Positions 11,357 to 23,833 of a DNA stretch of 64,000 nt are shown piece after piece. Under the pieces are notes generated by a model that had not been told where the DNA came from, did no database searches, and saw only the letters and a program-made list of their open reading frames with translations. The translations under genes and the position numbers were made by a program. Source of the DNA: Calocera cornea HHB12733. Its lineage: Eukaryota > Basidiomycota > Dacrymycetes > Dacrymycetales > Dacrymycetaceae. Every line of letters starts with the position of its first letter. The stretch's first letter is position 1. The DNA lies in contig KV423980.1 in the NCBI GenBank assembly GCA_001632435.1, positions 1 to 64,000 of the forward strand, read 5' to 3'.

Positions 11357-11868
11357 TCTTCCCCTGAGTTCTTCTCTAGCAGCCACATATGTACACTCGC
11401 TTAGCGCGCTCAAGGACTTTCCCACCACATAATACTAGCTGTATGTAGTCATAATAATGCGCATTGATAGTATAAAACTTAATACCAACGTTTACAAGGG
11501 ACAAAACGGAAGGGCAGTCGGCTCCCGACAACCGCACCAGTGCAGGACCCGAAGACGCGGCGACTGGGGACGTCAATCGTCTTTATGCTCCTGTATACCA
11601 CAGGAATGCATCCCTCACTCCATATAGTATCACGTCCATCTTGTGCTTGCTACATGTCCTCGGCGATGATCCGGCTTGGAGGTCCTTCCTGAACGGGCTG
11701 CTTCTATTGCGAGTGAAAGCTGGAATCTACTGCGAGGCAGCGCTGGCACCCGCCTCCACCCGGTTACCCAAGCGCTATCCCTCAACCGAATCACTCATAA
11801 TGTCGCGATCGCTGTCTCTCTACTGTACGACCTGATCCATCACTTGAAGCAGTCTGCAGTCAGTCAAG
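11357..11868. other. Intergenic between S28 peptidase and O-methyltransferase
   Basis: Both flanking genes are on the plus strand. The first part is AT-richer and probably the 3' flank of the peptidase; no gene seen. Confidence 0.5.
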
Positions 11869-13857
11869 ATGATGTCCGAGATTCAAACCCTGCGATCTAT
11901 CATCAATGACTCGCTCGACATCATGCAGTCGGGTACATACGCTTGTGCCATCTCGTCGCCCTGTATTCTCATTTGGCTCCTACTTCGCAGAGCTCAACTC
12001 GGCCAATCTTCCGGAGTTCTGGGTCTCAATTCCAGAGGCTCATCCTGCCGATGCACCCGACTTCCTGCCTTCGCCCAGGCTCTGCGAGTCTAGGCGTATC
12101 TTATTGGGTGTGCAGAGCGGCACTGAACAGTATGCATGACTGAGACTGGAAACAGCTGCGCTTAGAATGATGGCAACCGCTATTCAGCCACCATCCGAGA
12201 AGGTGAGCTGATTCAACTCAGTCCGCGAAAGCAAGCTGAATATGCGCAGATAATCGAAGCGGGCTGGTGTGTATGTGGGGCTTGCGCGCTCCTCGCCAAA
12301 AGGTGCTGACAGCAGTAAAAGCATCAAGAAGCATCCGCTCTCACCACGGCTATCAAGTATAACGTCGCTCAAGATCTCTGCGATGCTTCTGTAGACCAAG
12401 AGAAAGGTGTGGAAGGAGCGATCTTGGCGTCGAAATATGGCTTGCTCCCAGACGAGTTCAGTATGTGACTGGTTTTCGGACATGATGTAACTGCTGAATA
12501 TCTTGCCTGGCTATAGCGCGTGTGATGCGGGCGTTGGCTGCGAAGCACTATGTACGCGGTTTGTCCCATATCCGTGACGACTCGATATGCTTACCCTATT
12601 GATGCATAGATACGGGAAACCTCGGAAGGTTGCTTCGCTGCCAACCGAGTCTCTGTTGCGCTCACGCCCCCGAACGCGGCTCCGCGGGCAGCGGCTTATA
12701 AGTAAGATCGCTACTGCTGTTACCAGGCGAGAGGCTGACACTAGTGACTGCAGCGGCGGTTTTGGCTTGGCTGTTGCTACTCGTTTGACCGACTCTCTGG
12801 ATATCCACGAACATCGCACGGCAGCACAACTGGCACACGGCTACGACACCGATCTGTTCACTTTCTTGACAACCAACTCGAAGTACTTCAATATCTTTAC
12901 GGCAGCCATGACAGGAACGTATGATGCTACTCATGCATCTTTAATGGCTGGTACGTGTAAGATCTTGTGTATACTTGACCTGCACTGAGACCGTGTATGT
13001 AGATTATCCATGGGCTGAACTCTCATCCGACACGGTTGTTATCGATATAGGTGGTGGTGAAGGAGGATTGGGCATGGCCATTGTGAAGGCGTTCCCTCAT
13101 CTCAAAGTCATAAATCAAGACCGACCGGAGGTACAAGCTCCAGCGTACAAAGTGCGTATTTGCTTCAATCCGCCGAGTGGCTTGTCTGTCTGACAATTGA
13201 GCCCAGAATTGGCAAAGTCATATTCCCGACATTTTCGAGAGCGGTCGTATTGCTTTCGAGCCTCACAACTTCTTTGATCCTGAACCCAGAAAGGGTGCGC
13301 AGTACCTGTACACCATGAGGCAAGTGCTCGTATACCTATAGCAACTCTTCGAGCTGATCCAGGCCAACAGATGCATCATGTAAGTGACTCGTTAGCCGCG
13401 CTTCCGCCGATACCATTGACTGGGGTATGGCAGTCACGATTGGCCCTACGACGACTGCGTCGCGATTCTGAACTGCCTCAAATCCGCTATGGTCCCCTCT
13501 TCACGGCTCTTGATCATTGAAAACGTCGTTTACCCGCCCGTATCGCCCTCTGCCTACGTTCCCTTCATGCTGGGGTCTGTCAACAACCGGCAGGCGTTCA
13601 AGAAGGCTGACACGCCCTGGCCCCTTCCAAATGGATCGCAGGTGCTCGAGCTTGTACGTCGCTTACTCTCTCCAACCTCAACTACGCCCCTCACGCAGCT
13701 TGCTCAGACCCATGACTATGAAATGCTGAGCAATTTCAAAGCCAAGGAGCGGACGCCTTCCGAATGGCGGTCCTTGCTGGGCGACGTTGGCATGAAGATG
13801 GTGAAAATCTGGCCGACGAGGACTCCATTCTCCATCGTCGAGGCGGCCCTGGAGTAG
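11869..13857 (+). CDS. SAM-dependent O-methyltransferase, fungal COMT-like
   Basis: Transfers a methyl group from SAM to a hydroxyl of a small aromatic or polyketide-like substrate (family knowledge; substrate unknown). It must be spliced from many exons. Recognisable blocks in order: helix MSEIQTLRSIINDSLDIMQS, the winged-helix segment TRVMRALAAKHYIRET (after two splices), SAM motif I VVIDIGGGEGGLG, LKVINQDRPEV, the catalytic region RCIIHDWPYDDC, LLIIENVVYP and the C-terminal DYEMLSNF and ERTPSEW blocks. HDW supplies the predicted catalytic His. The RCII residues need a 9-nt exon (13371-13379) preceded by a GC-AG intron (13320-13370). One intron near 12205-12330 is longer and uses a weak AAG acceptor, so that junction is least sure. 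It converges on HMG-CoA reductase. Confidence 0.8.
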
Positions 13858-14204
13858 ACTTTGCGCCGAACTCATACAAGATCATCCTACGCGTAGAACT
13901 GCAGTGTTCTCGTCATTAACGATTCAAGTTTCATTCGCCTCGTTAGGTCTAGGATCTATGGGGCTGCCTGAAAGTCCTCGCGGGCCCGGATATCAGACAG
14001 GTTCGGTGGGGTATGGGGTGATGCGTACGCAAACAGGAATGCAAAGGGAACAAGCCCCTTTTTTTAAAGGCGCAACGAGTCCAACGCGCAAGGGGACAGC
14101 TAAGCGGTGAATTATAATCCGAAAAAAAAGGAGCGCAAGAAGCCATGCGAAGTACAATGATGCGTGCAAAGAAGCGGGATGAGCATCCATGGCCGACAGA
14201 GAGG
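13858..14204. other. Convergent 3' flanks (O-methyltransferase and HMG-CoA reductase)
   Basis: About 350 bp between two facing stop codons. It contains short T and A runs (near 14060 and 14124) but no gene. Confidence 0.5.
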
Positions 14205-17200
14205 CTATGAATCGCGGCTCTCGCTGTCTCCAGATTGGAGCGGCTGCATGGTGAGCGGGCTGCTCGGCAGCTGCTTGCGCTCGGTCGTAGGCGGCAGGAC
14301 GGAGAAGGGCGCGGGGGTGCTGGGGCGTGTGGCGAGCGGTGTGGGGGGCTGGGAGCGGTTGTGCTTCATATGTGCCCTGATGAGATGGCCAGCGGCGAGG
14401 GCGGACATCAAGCTGAGCTCGCCGGCCATGACGGCGGCGCAGATGATGCGTGCGAGCTGGCGGGCGTTGTGGCCCGGGGAAGTCGGGTGGGCGCCCTGGA
14501 TGCCGAGCATCTCGAGCATGGCCTGCTGGGGAGGGAGGACGGTGCCGCCGCCGACGGTGCCGACCTCGATGGAGGGCATGGAGCAGGTCATGAGGAGGTC
14601 CTGGCCGTCGTTGATGGCCTCCATGAGGGTGATGCAGTTTGAGCTCTCGACGTTCTGCGCGGGATCCTGGCCGGTGGCGAGGTAGACGGCGGTGAGGATG
14701 TTGGCTGCGTGGGCGTTGAAGCCGCCGATGCTGCCCGCCATGGCGCTGCCGATCAGGTTCTTCTTGATGTTGAGGTTGACGAGGTCGTGGACGGTGGTCT
14801 TGAGCACGCTCCTGACGGTCTTTCCGGGGATGACGGCCTCGGCGACGACGCTCTTTCCGCGGCCCTCGATCCAGTTGATGGCGGCGGGCTTCTTGTCCGT
14901 GCAGTAGTTGCCCGAGAGGGCGAGGACGACCATGTCTGGGAAATGCTCGGCCATGACCTCGAGGGCCTTCTCCGTGCCCTTTGAGATCATGTTCATGCCC
15001 ATGGCGTCGCCCGTGCTGGTGGCGAAGCGGACGTAGAGGGTGCGGCCTGCGAGGGCGCAGCGGAGGCTCTGTAGGCGGGCGAAGCGCGAGGTCGAGTCGA
15101 AGGCGTCGCGGATGATGGCGCTGCCCTTTGGGCTGTCGATCCAGTGCTTGGCCTGGGCGGCCATGGACACGGTGGGGAAGTCGATGGCGGGCCCGCGGGT
15201 CATTGCGTCCTGGGTGAGGACGGTGGTGACGCCGCCGCCGGCGTTGAGGGCCTTGCAGCCGCGGGAGGCGGAGGCGACGAGGGTGCCCTCGGTGGTGGCC
15301 ATCGGGATCGGGTAGGGGACGCCGTCGATGGTGAGCGGGCCTGCGATGCCGACGGGGATGGGCATGTACCCGACGACGTTCTCGCAGCAGGCGCCGAGGA
15401 CGCGGGAGTAGTCGTAGTGGGCGCAGGGGAGGAGGGAGTGCTCGAGCGTCTTTGTCGCGCTCGTGCGGCTGATGAGCGCGCGGCGGACGCGGACCGCGCG
15501 CTCGAGGTCGCCGAGCACCTTCTCCAGGGCGTAGGCGGCGATCTTGCCCCGCTGGGAGAGGAGGACGATCTCCTCGTCGCTGAGCGCGTCCGGCCCGAGC
15601 TCGCTCTCGAGCACAACCACACACTCCTCGAAGCTCCGCCGGCCCACACTGTACTTGTCGCCCAGGGGCGTCCCGAGCGGCGTGTTCCGCACGACCTCCT
15701 CCCGCTCCTGGGGGATCGGGGCGGGCGCGGGCGCGGGGGGGTGCGGCCTGGGCAGAGGCGGGGAGAGCAGCTTGGTATCGAGCTGCGGGGGCAGGGCGTG
15801 CGAGCTCGGGGTGAGCGGGAGCGACCCGCGCATGGGCGGGGAGTCGAGCGCGTGGGCGACGACGGCTGGGCGGTGCGAGTGCGGGTGCGAGTGCGGGTGC
15901 GGGTGCGGGTGCTGGGCCGAGTGCTTGCGCTCGTGTGCGGGCGTGAGGGTTGGCGCAGGCTCGGGCGCGTAGGAGGGCGGCTCGTCCCTCTCCCTCTCCC
16001 TCTCCCTGTCCTTCTTCTCCTGCGCCAAAGCCGGCCTGCCCGGCTCCGCAGGGTCATCCTCGAACGCCTGCAGCTGGCTGGCCGCGCCCGTGCCCGTGCC
16101 CGTTCCCGTGCCCGTGCCGAGGCCCTTGAGCAGGTAGCCGTTCAAGAAGACACTTACGGCGAGGGCGAGGACGATCCATTTTGAGAGGACGGGGTCGCCG
16201 ACGAGGTGTGACCACTCGGCCATGAACTCGTCTATGAATGCTAGGCTGCCCGCGCCCGGGGCCGGGGCTGAGTCGGCCGAGCGGGCGTGGTGGGCCTGCT
16301 CGAGCGAGGTCAGGGCGACCCGGATCGGCGGGGCGATGTGCACCAGCAGGGTGGTGGTGGGCGGGTGCAGGGCGAGGAGGGTGCTGAGGACCGGGGCGAG
16401 GGTGGGGGAGGCAGGGGAGATGGGCCGCCGGGCTGTGGAGACGGAGGAGTGCAGGGCGTGGGCTTGCTTGAGCGCTGTGTGCTCTGTGAGGGTCGTGCAG
16501 AGGTTGAGCACGTGCAGGACGAGGAAGGACACGATCTGGTATCACACATGCACATCAGTGCCTCTCCCCGCGCATGGGTAAGCAGAAGCACGCACGAGCA
16601 ACAGCTTGAGCCGCGCAACGGGGTTCTCGGCCTTGTCGTCCAGCGGCTCGCCGAACACGGCGCGGGAGATCTTCTGCCCCATGGGCGGGGCCTGGGCGGC
16701 GTGCGTGTGCATGTCCGAGCCGCGCCGGAGCTTGCCGCGCATGGCCTTGATGCGCTGGACCTGGAGTACGGGAGGGCATGTGAGCAATGGCCTCTTCTGC
16801 GTGAGGGCGGGGGGACGCGAAAGGAGATGGTAGGAACGGGACGGGACGGGACGCACCTCGACCATGACATTGAGGATGGCGACATAGAACGTGAAGAGCA
16901 AGCAGCAGTCCGCGGCGAGGATGAGGGCGGCGAGATGACAAAACTCCTTGAGACCGCCCACGCCGCTCGCTGCGCCCAGGGCGAGCACGGCGATCTCGAG
17001 GGCGTAGTCCCTGACGATGCCTGCGCCGACCTGGTTGACGGCTGCGACGACGACTGTTGAGGCCTTTGTCGCTTTCTGGTTGGAGGCGGCGGTGGCGGGG
17101 GCGGTGGGCGCGTGGAGCGCTGCTGGGTGGGCGAATACCGCGCGGGTGAGGGTGAGGGGCTTGTCGAAGCCGACGGTGATGACGAGGAAGGGGAGTGCCT

Positions 17201-18212
17201 CGAAGAGCTGTATGAGGTCTACGCGGAGGGCGAGGAGGTTTGAGAGGAAGAGGGCAGCGACGAAGGCGAAGCAGCCTGAGACGAGGACGCCGACGCCGAG
17301 CCAGAGCTTTGAGCCGAGGCGGCGGAGGGTGGAGAAGAGGTGGTAGAAGGTGAGGTGCATGAGGACGTAGCCGAGGAGGAGGACGAATATGTCGGCCGAG
17401 TCGGCCTTGTGGGCGAGGGCGCGGACGCGGACGGAGAGGGAGAGGAAGACGCCGCGGAGGGAGTAGGGGGAGGCGGCGGCGGCGGCGGCGGCGGCTGGGG
17501 AGGGCGGGAGGGAGAAGGCGACCGGGTGCGGGGAGGCCGGGTCGGGTGCGGGGAGGGAGGGGGAGAGCAGCCGGGAGAAGTAGGAGCGGTGGAGTGTGCT
17601 CAGGTCCTGCGCGGTCAGGCGCGGTGCGGTCGAGGGGAGGGTGTTGGGGAGGGCGGAGAAGGCGAGGGAGAGCGGGGTGCGCTGTCCCTGCTGGAGAGGC
17701 AGGCACTCGCTCATCCCCGTGTGCTCGAGCAGCGGGGGCGCGTAGCACAGGTCCCGCGCGTAGTTGAGCGAGCCCGTGCCGACGGCGAGGTCGTGCGCCA
17801 GGTAGTCGCCCAGCTCCTCGACGGCGGGGAGCGACCAGGTGTCGTTTGGGCCCAGGGGGCCGCCCGAGCTCGAGACGGGCTCGACCTGGCGGAGCCAGAG
17901 CATGCTCGGCTGGTCTGGGAGCTCGCCGCGGCGGGCCCGGTCCCAGGTGTCGTCTGTGGCGACCTCCCAGCCTGTGGTGGCCGGGGAGTGGAGGAGGACA
18001 ACGGAGGAGAGGGGCTGTTCGTGGTAGTACTGGTAGTTGAGTTGGGGGTCGATGTCGGGGAAGATGTGCCATGTGGAGACTGCGTGGAGGAGGTGGAAGT
18101 AGGCGAGGGTTGCGCCGATGAACGTGAGGACGATGCACTCGATCGGGGAGGCCGAGGCGTGGTAGGCGAGGAAATGGGTCAGCCGCCGCGTGGGCGACAG
18201 ACTCGTCGACAT
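14205..18212 (-). CDS. HMG1: 3-hydroxy-3-methylglutaryl-CoA reductase with sterol-sensing domain
   Basis: Rate-limiting step of the mevalonate pathway: HMG-CoA plus 2 NADPH to mevalonate, in the ER membrane. Three exons (18212-16857, 16760-16596, 16535-14205) give 1283 aa. The N-terminal half has a first membrane helix near residue 25-42, a lumenal loop and a sterol-sensing membrane block from about 273 to 430. A low-complexity linker follows, with Gly-Thr, Arg-Glu and His-Pro runs. The catalytic domain covers about 880-1240: [12 protein letters not shown], catalytic Glu in TTEGTLVAS (about 923), DAMGMNM, catalytic Lys in DKKPAAINW, Asp in NDGQD, GTVGGGT and the C-terminal [11 protein letters not shown] with the catalytic His. 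An Ala run in the lumenal loop is coded by a GGC microsatellite (near 17470-17493). The gene is larger than most fungal reductases because of the linkers. Confidence 0.95.
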
Positions 18213-18313
18213 GGTGCAGGCAGGCGTCGGGCAGGGCAGAGTGCAGAGCGCAGAGCAGGCAATCGCAGGCAAGGGCAGAGGCAGAGGCAGAGGCAGAGCA
18301 AACCCCGGTCGAA

Positions 18314-18320
18314 GATATAA
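18314..18320 (-). promoter_or_regulatory. TATA-like box of HMG-CoA reductase
   Basis: TTATATC on the minus strand lies about 100 nt before the ATG, with pyrimidine-rich sequence around it on the plus strand. Position is the only support. Confidence 0.35.
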
Positions 18321-18764
18321 CCCCCGTCTTCTCTCCTCCCTTCCCTCTTCTTCTGCTCTATCGATCAGGTGCGGGAGCGGCGAACCCGACCACCGTGGTC
18401 TGCGAGGCGAGGCGAGGCGAGGCGAGGGCGATGACCCTTTCCCCTTTCCCTTCTTCCTTCCTTCCAGTTCCCTGGCGTGCCGTTCCTCTCTCAACGGGGG
18501 CAAACCGCCACCGACGGCCGCAGATCCACTCCCGCTTTGCTTGGGGTTGGCCCACCAATAATAGTGAATAATCGATGATCACTTGGGGTGGGCACACTGT
18601 TACTACTGGTATCACTCACTCGATTGATCCCGCTTTGCTGGGCGCGTGAGGCGCCGATGGGCCGAGCCGGTCGTGCGCTCCCCGTGGTCGGACGGGGGCG
18701 GGGGCGGGGATCCAATGCTGTGGAGCCCCCCCCCAGTGCGGGGTGTTGGGTGCGCCGGGGTACA

Positions 18765-18788
18765 GTGCGTGCGTGCGTGCGTGCGTGT
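18765..18788 (+). repeat. (GTGC)n microsatellite
   Basis: Five to six head-to-tail GTGC units in the HMG-CoA reductase upstream region. Confidence 0.85.
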
Positions 18789-19945
18789 ATGCACAGGCCG
18801 CCAGAGTGTCCGGCGGGGAAGGGCGCAATCTCGGCCCTCAGCCAGCTGTATCCTCCCAATCCTCTCCTGCTCCCCGCTGCCCCCGCACCGACCTCCGACC
18901 GGGCGATCAAGCGCCTCGCTTCAGTCGGCCCCGATATCGATGCATATGCGCCCGACGAGCGTCCAGCGTCCAGCGACCATCCCGCGACTGAGGACAAGAA
19001 CGAGCGCTGCACAGATGCAGTACGGCCCCTCGGCACTCTCCCCCCCGACCCCCAGACAGTACACTAGTACTAGCCCCCACTGGTACTGTATGCACTCCGC
19101 CCTCTTCCAAGGCAGGCCAGGGACCGGCTGCAGTGGGTGCGGGACCGAGCGCGCCTTCTCGGAACTCGTGCGAATCCCGGGCCGTTCGAACACTCAGTAC
19201 TTGCCCCTGCGCCTTCTCGACACATCGGCACATCGGGAAGATAAGGATTATGATAAGTTAGTAAGATGCGCTGGTCCTCCTCGCGCGCGCGCGATTACTG
19301 TCATTCTGCACCTGCTGGGGAGGTGCTGCAGATCCCTCTCGGGCAGGGGCTGATGTGTGCTGTGTGCTGTGATACTGATATGACGCGGCGAAAGCTGTGT
19401 GCCTTGTCTAAGTTATCCAATACCTCAGTGGGCAATGCTGATCTCCAGTCGCTAACAACGTCCATTGTCAGCCCCACATGCACATACCAGCGCCATATCC
19501 CCCCCCCCCCCCCACGCTGGGGCCTTCCAGCCCGTGCCTCGCGGGAGCTTGCAGCGATTCTATTCTACAGTATACTGTATTCCCGACAGGCGGGAGGCGA
19601 CCGCTCGCCGCTCCCAGCTCCCTCCCGGCGCATGCGGATCATGTTCAATCTTCAATCCTCAACCTTCGGCCGCCGGGCTTCTGTTCCTGAGGTGCACATG
19701 TGGGATAACGACTCGCGCTACTGTAACGAGCGCTGCGGTCCCGCAGCGCCAGCGCCAGCGGCAGCGCCAGCGGCAACTCCCCGCTCCCGCTCGGCGCTTG
19801 CACTTCGGCAATTCGGGGAAACCAACCGAAGACACAGAGGGACTGATCCCGGCTCGTACTGAGCACAGTGCTCACAGTATGCAACTTGGCCTTCCTGTAC
19901 TCCCGGACCTCGCTGTCAGCACCGATGCGGCTTGCTTCTCCTACC

Positions 19946-21688
19946 CTACCGCACGCGTGCAAGAGATGATCCTCGCCCCCCGTAGCGTGCCGGGTAAAAG
20001 AACGCCCTCCACGCGCGGGGCCCCTCCCACCCGCCCTCCTCCTCCTCCCCTCCCCCTCCCACTCCCACGTGCACATGCACAAACGGCGCCTCCCGCCAGC
20101 TCGTACACAGCTCCCCCACCTCCCTCCCCAGCCTCGCCCACGCGCGGAGCTCCCGGGGCTCCTCCCGCGCGCGCTCGGCCAGCTCCGTGCGCACGCTGGA
20201 GAGGTAGCGGACTTTGCTCAGCCTCGGCAGGGACTCGCCGCGCTGGAGCGTACGGAGGGTGCGGAGGAGCGTGAGGGCCGAGCCGGGCTCCGAGCCGGTG
20301 CGGTCGAGCACCACTAGCTCGCTGAGCTGCGGCAGGGCGGGGAAATCGGGCTGCACTAGCTGGTCAAGTGCGGCATACGGGCAGACGAGCGTGCCCAGGC
20401 TGCCCGAGACGGAGCGCACAATGTCCAGCTGCGCAGCTCGCTCGGCCGGCCCCTGGCCCAGCGGGAGCTGCAGGGTCGAGATCGGCCAGCGTGTATCCGC
20501 CAGCGCTTGCCAGTGCTCGACCGGAACTGCGTTGGCGCTGGCTTTGCGGTACACGCTTCGCCCGTGCCCGACTTTCAGATGCCGGAGCTGCGGCGTGTGC
20601 AGCGACCTGATGAAGCGGGCGATCGAGCCGACGTCTTCCGCGTAGTGCGTCGCTGTACTGTGGTGCACGTCGTACTCGAGGATGAGTGTCTCCAGGGCTG
20701 GGAGGGGGAGGACGCCCCCGACGCAATCAGCGATCCGCGTTGTCGCCAGCCCGAGGGTGTGCAGGCGCTCAAACGACGCGAGCGTGCGCACGTCCTCCGC
20801 CGCCAAGCATGCCCGCACGAGGACGAGGCTCCGGATTGCCGATGGGGCATTGTTTGGCAGGAACCGCTCTCCGACAATCTTGAGGTATGTGAGGTCGCGG
20901 GCGCTGTCGTAGAGGTGCTGGAGCCAGGCTGGGGAGCACGAGGTTCCCCCGAGAGGCTTGTTGCTCAGAAGGCTGAGGGACCGCAGATTCGGTAAGCCTC
21001 CGGGGCCCAGTTTCTCCAGCACATCCGTCATGGGTGTGCCCGATTGACAGCCGAGCAGGGACAACGTAGCTACGTCGCCTCGCCTCGTTTCGAGCAAATG
21101 ATGGACACGCGTCCAGTCTACCTTGCCCGCCTTTTGGCTGGTGTGCAGCGGATACCCCGGGATGTTCCAGTAGAGGACGAGATCATTCTCGAGAGCGAGG
21201 TGGATGTTCCCAAAGCGTGCCGCACGGCTGACGTCCAAATCAAACCGCTGAAGATTGGTGTAGATCCGCCGATAGTCGTCCTCGCAGTATAGCAGTGACG
21301 ACCACAGCGACGGAGTAGCGAGTGCTGCGCATCGCCATCCTCGGGACACTTGGGTGAGATAGAGGCGGGCCATCCTCTTCATCCGAAGGTCGTGCAGGCC
21401 ATCCAGCACGAGGGTGAACACCTGCTGCAGTAATTCGATCGGGAAGTCATCGATCGGTACGAATCGTGCGGGGAGCGAGTCCAGCCGTCGGAGATGTTCT
21501 GTCCGTCGTGATCTCTGGTAGCCCAGCTGTTTCATCACCTCGTCTGCTTCCCACCCTAGGTAATGGTCCGAATCATATAACGACCGAGGCTGGCGGAGAA
21601 CCTGTATGACCGCAGTGCGCACGACACAAAGATACGCCAGTACTTGTTCCTCGAGTTGGGCCTTGCCAGACGGATCGGAACAAATCAT
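19946..21688 (-). CDS. F-box/LRR-type protein (paralogue A of a local family)
   Basis: Single-exon 580-aa protein. A short N-terminal helix (YLCVVRTAVIQVL) precedes an F-box-like stretch near residues 75-125 (FVPIDDFPIELLQQVF ... WRCAALATPSLWSSL), which would bind Skp1 in an SCF ubiquitin ligase. The rest is made of irregular leucine-rich segments (LPNLRSLSLLS, LRHLKVGHG, WPISTLQLPLG, LPQLSELVVL), the expected substrate-binding part. It ends with TSWREAPF. The same order of blocks recurs in the proteins at 38299-39873 and 40727-42031. Substrate unknown. Confidence 0.75.
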   Translation of the reverse strand: MICSDPSGKAQLEEQVLAYLCVVRTAVIQVLRQPRSLYDSDHYLGWEADEVMKQLGYQRSRRTEHLRRLDSLPARFVPIDDFPIELLQQVFTLVLDGLHDLRMKRMARLYLTQVSRGWRCAALATPSLWSSLLYCEDDYRRIYTNLQRFDLDVSRAARFGNIHLALENDLVLYWNIPGYPLHTSQKAGKVDWTRVHHLLETRRGDVATLSLLGCQSGTPMTDVLEKLGPGGLPNLRSLSLLSNKPLGGTSCSPAWLQHLYDSARDLTYLKIVGERFLPNNAPSAIRSLVLVRACLAAEDVRTLASFERLHTLGLATTRIADCVGGVLPLPALETLILEYDVHHSTATHYAEDVGSIARFIRSLHTPQLRHLKVGHGRSVYRKASANAVPVEHWQALADTRWPISTLQLPLGQGPAERAAQLDIVRSVSGSLGTLVCPYAALDQLVQPDFPALPQLSELVVLDRTGSEPGSALTLLRTLRTLQRGESLPRLSKVRYLSSVRTELAERAREEPRELRAWARLGREVGELCTSWREAPFVHVHVGVGGGGEEEEGGWEGPRAWRAFFYPARYGGRGSSLARVR

Positions 21689-22714
21689 CTTGGATGGCGA
21701 GCAGATTCATAGGCGAGAGCAGCTCGCACGGTCGCCCATGTCCTATGATGCTACCGGCGTCAAGGCAAGGCATGTCTGCAGCGTGTTGAACGGCGGAGGG
21801 GATGCGATGGGATGCGATGGGCGGTCATGTGCAATGACCACTGATGGGCGCCGACCATGGCGGGCCGGACACAAATTCCTGACCGCGACAATCAACGGAG
21901 TGTCCAGATTCGCATGAGAACCCAGATATAATTCTTGATGTACCACGGGCCGTTGACAAAGTGGGCGAAATCGAAGATGAAGCAAGTGGCTTATTATAAA
22001 ATCTAGAAAAGAAGTATCTTTACTAATTTCCCGCACTATCATCAAGCGCACATTCCACAATGGAGAAGGGAGTCCTCGTCGGCCAGATCTTCACGATCTT
22101 CATTCGGACCTCAACTTAGGTGCGTTCCTTCGGCTTGAAGTAGCTCATCATTTCGTAGTTTTCATTCTGCTTCTGACCCCGGTCGGCGTCGGGTCAACCA
22201 GGAACCCAAACGACCACCTACCCAGCGGCGAATGCGGAACCGTTGTTCCGACATCTCCGTGTTTCATCCACTCTGCACCACGAAGCGTCAGCCTCGAAGC
22301 AAAAGCAAAGCTGAGGTGTGCAGCGTATGAGTACGTGGCGCGGCTGCTGCTCCACCGATGTGGTTGAAAGAAGGGGAGTAGGTTCTGCTTCCGGCCTGGG
22401 AGTTGCCGCACAGGTTACCGAGGAAGGAATCGATCCAAATTTCTGTCAACGCCGACGGCGAACGGCACGCAATGTCTACAGACTTATAGGCCGGATGCGG
22501 CCATCCATAGCAACAAAAGTGTTTCTGGTGCGGGCTCGAGAGGGAAAATTGGGAATGTTACATAAACAGCCTAAGCAGCTTCTTTTGGATACGGGATATA
22601 CGACCAGCGTCCTCCTCCGAACGCCTATCCTACCAGGAGCGTATTCGCTAGAGGAGTACACATGTCCGTAAAGGATTGAGCGGAGAGGCGCGAGAGCGCG
22701 GGAATCGATCGGGA
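21689..22714. other. Intergenic between F-box gene and SURF4
   Basis: No gene recognised. The short frames on both strands lack domains. Confidence 0.45.

Positions 22715-23833
<1,119 letters not shown>

Larger units (their letters stand above)
18213..19945. other. HMG-CoA reductase upstream region and F-box 3' flank
   Basis: No gene seen in 1.7 kb. It holds simple repeats: (GCGAG)n near 18402-18427, (GTGC)n near 18765-18788, a C run near 19499-19512 and (CAGCGC)-type repeats near 19746-19772. Confidence 0.5.

Noticed and set aside
9474..13857. Idea that the S28 peptidase and O-methyltransferase form a peptide-maturation cluster with the CxGAYC proteins
   Set aside because: They lie 30 kb away with housekeeping genes between. 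Known fungal peptide cyclases of this kind are S9, not S28, enzymes, and no processing sites are seen in the repeats.
15144..18320. Long open frames antisense to HMG-CoA reductase (for example 15144-16184 and 17340-18320, plus strand) and a 543-codon alternative frame at 13993-15624
   Set aside because: They mirror GC-rich codon-third positions of the reductase. Their translations are Arg/Gly/Pro/Ala-rich without domains.
18570..18600. Possible sterol regulatory element upstream of HMG-CoA reductase (TTGGGGTGGG)
   Set aside because: It matches the SRE consensus only partly and is about 370 nt from the start; one weak match is not enough.
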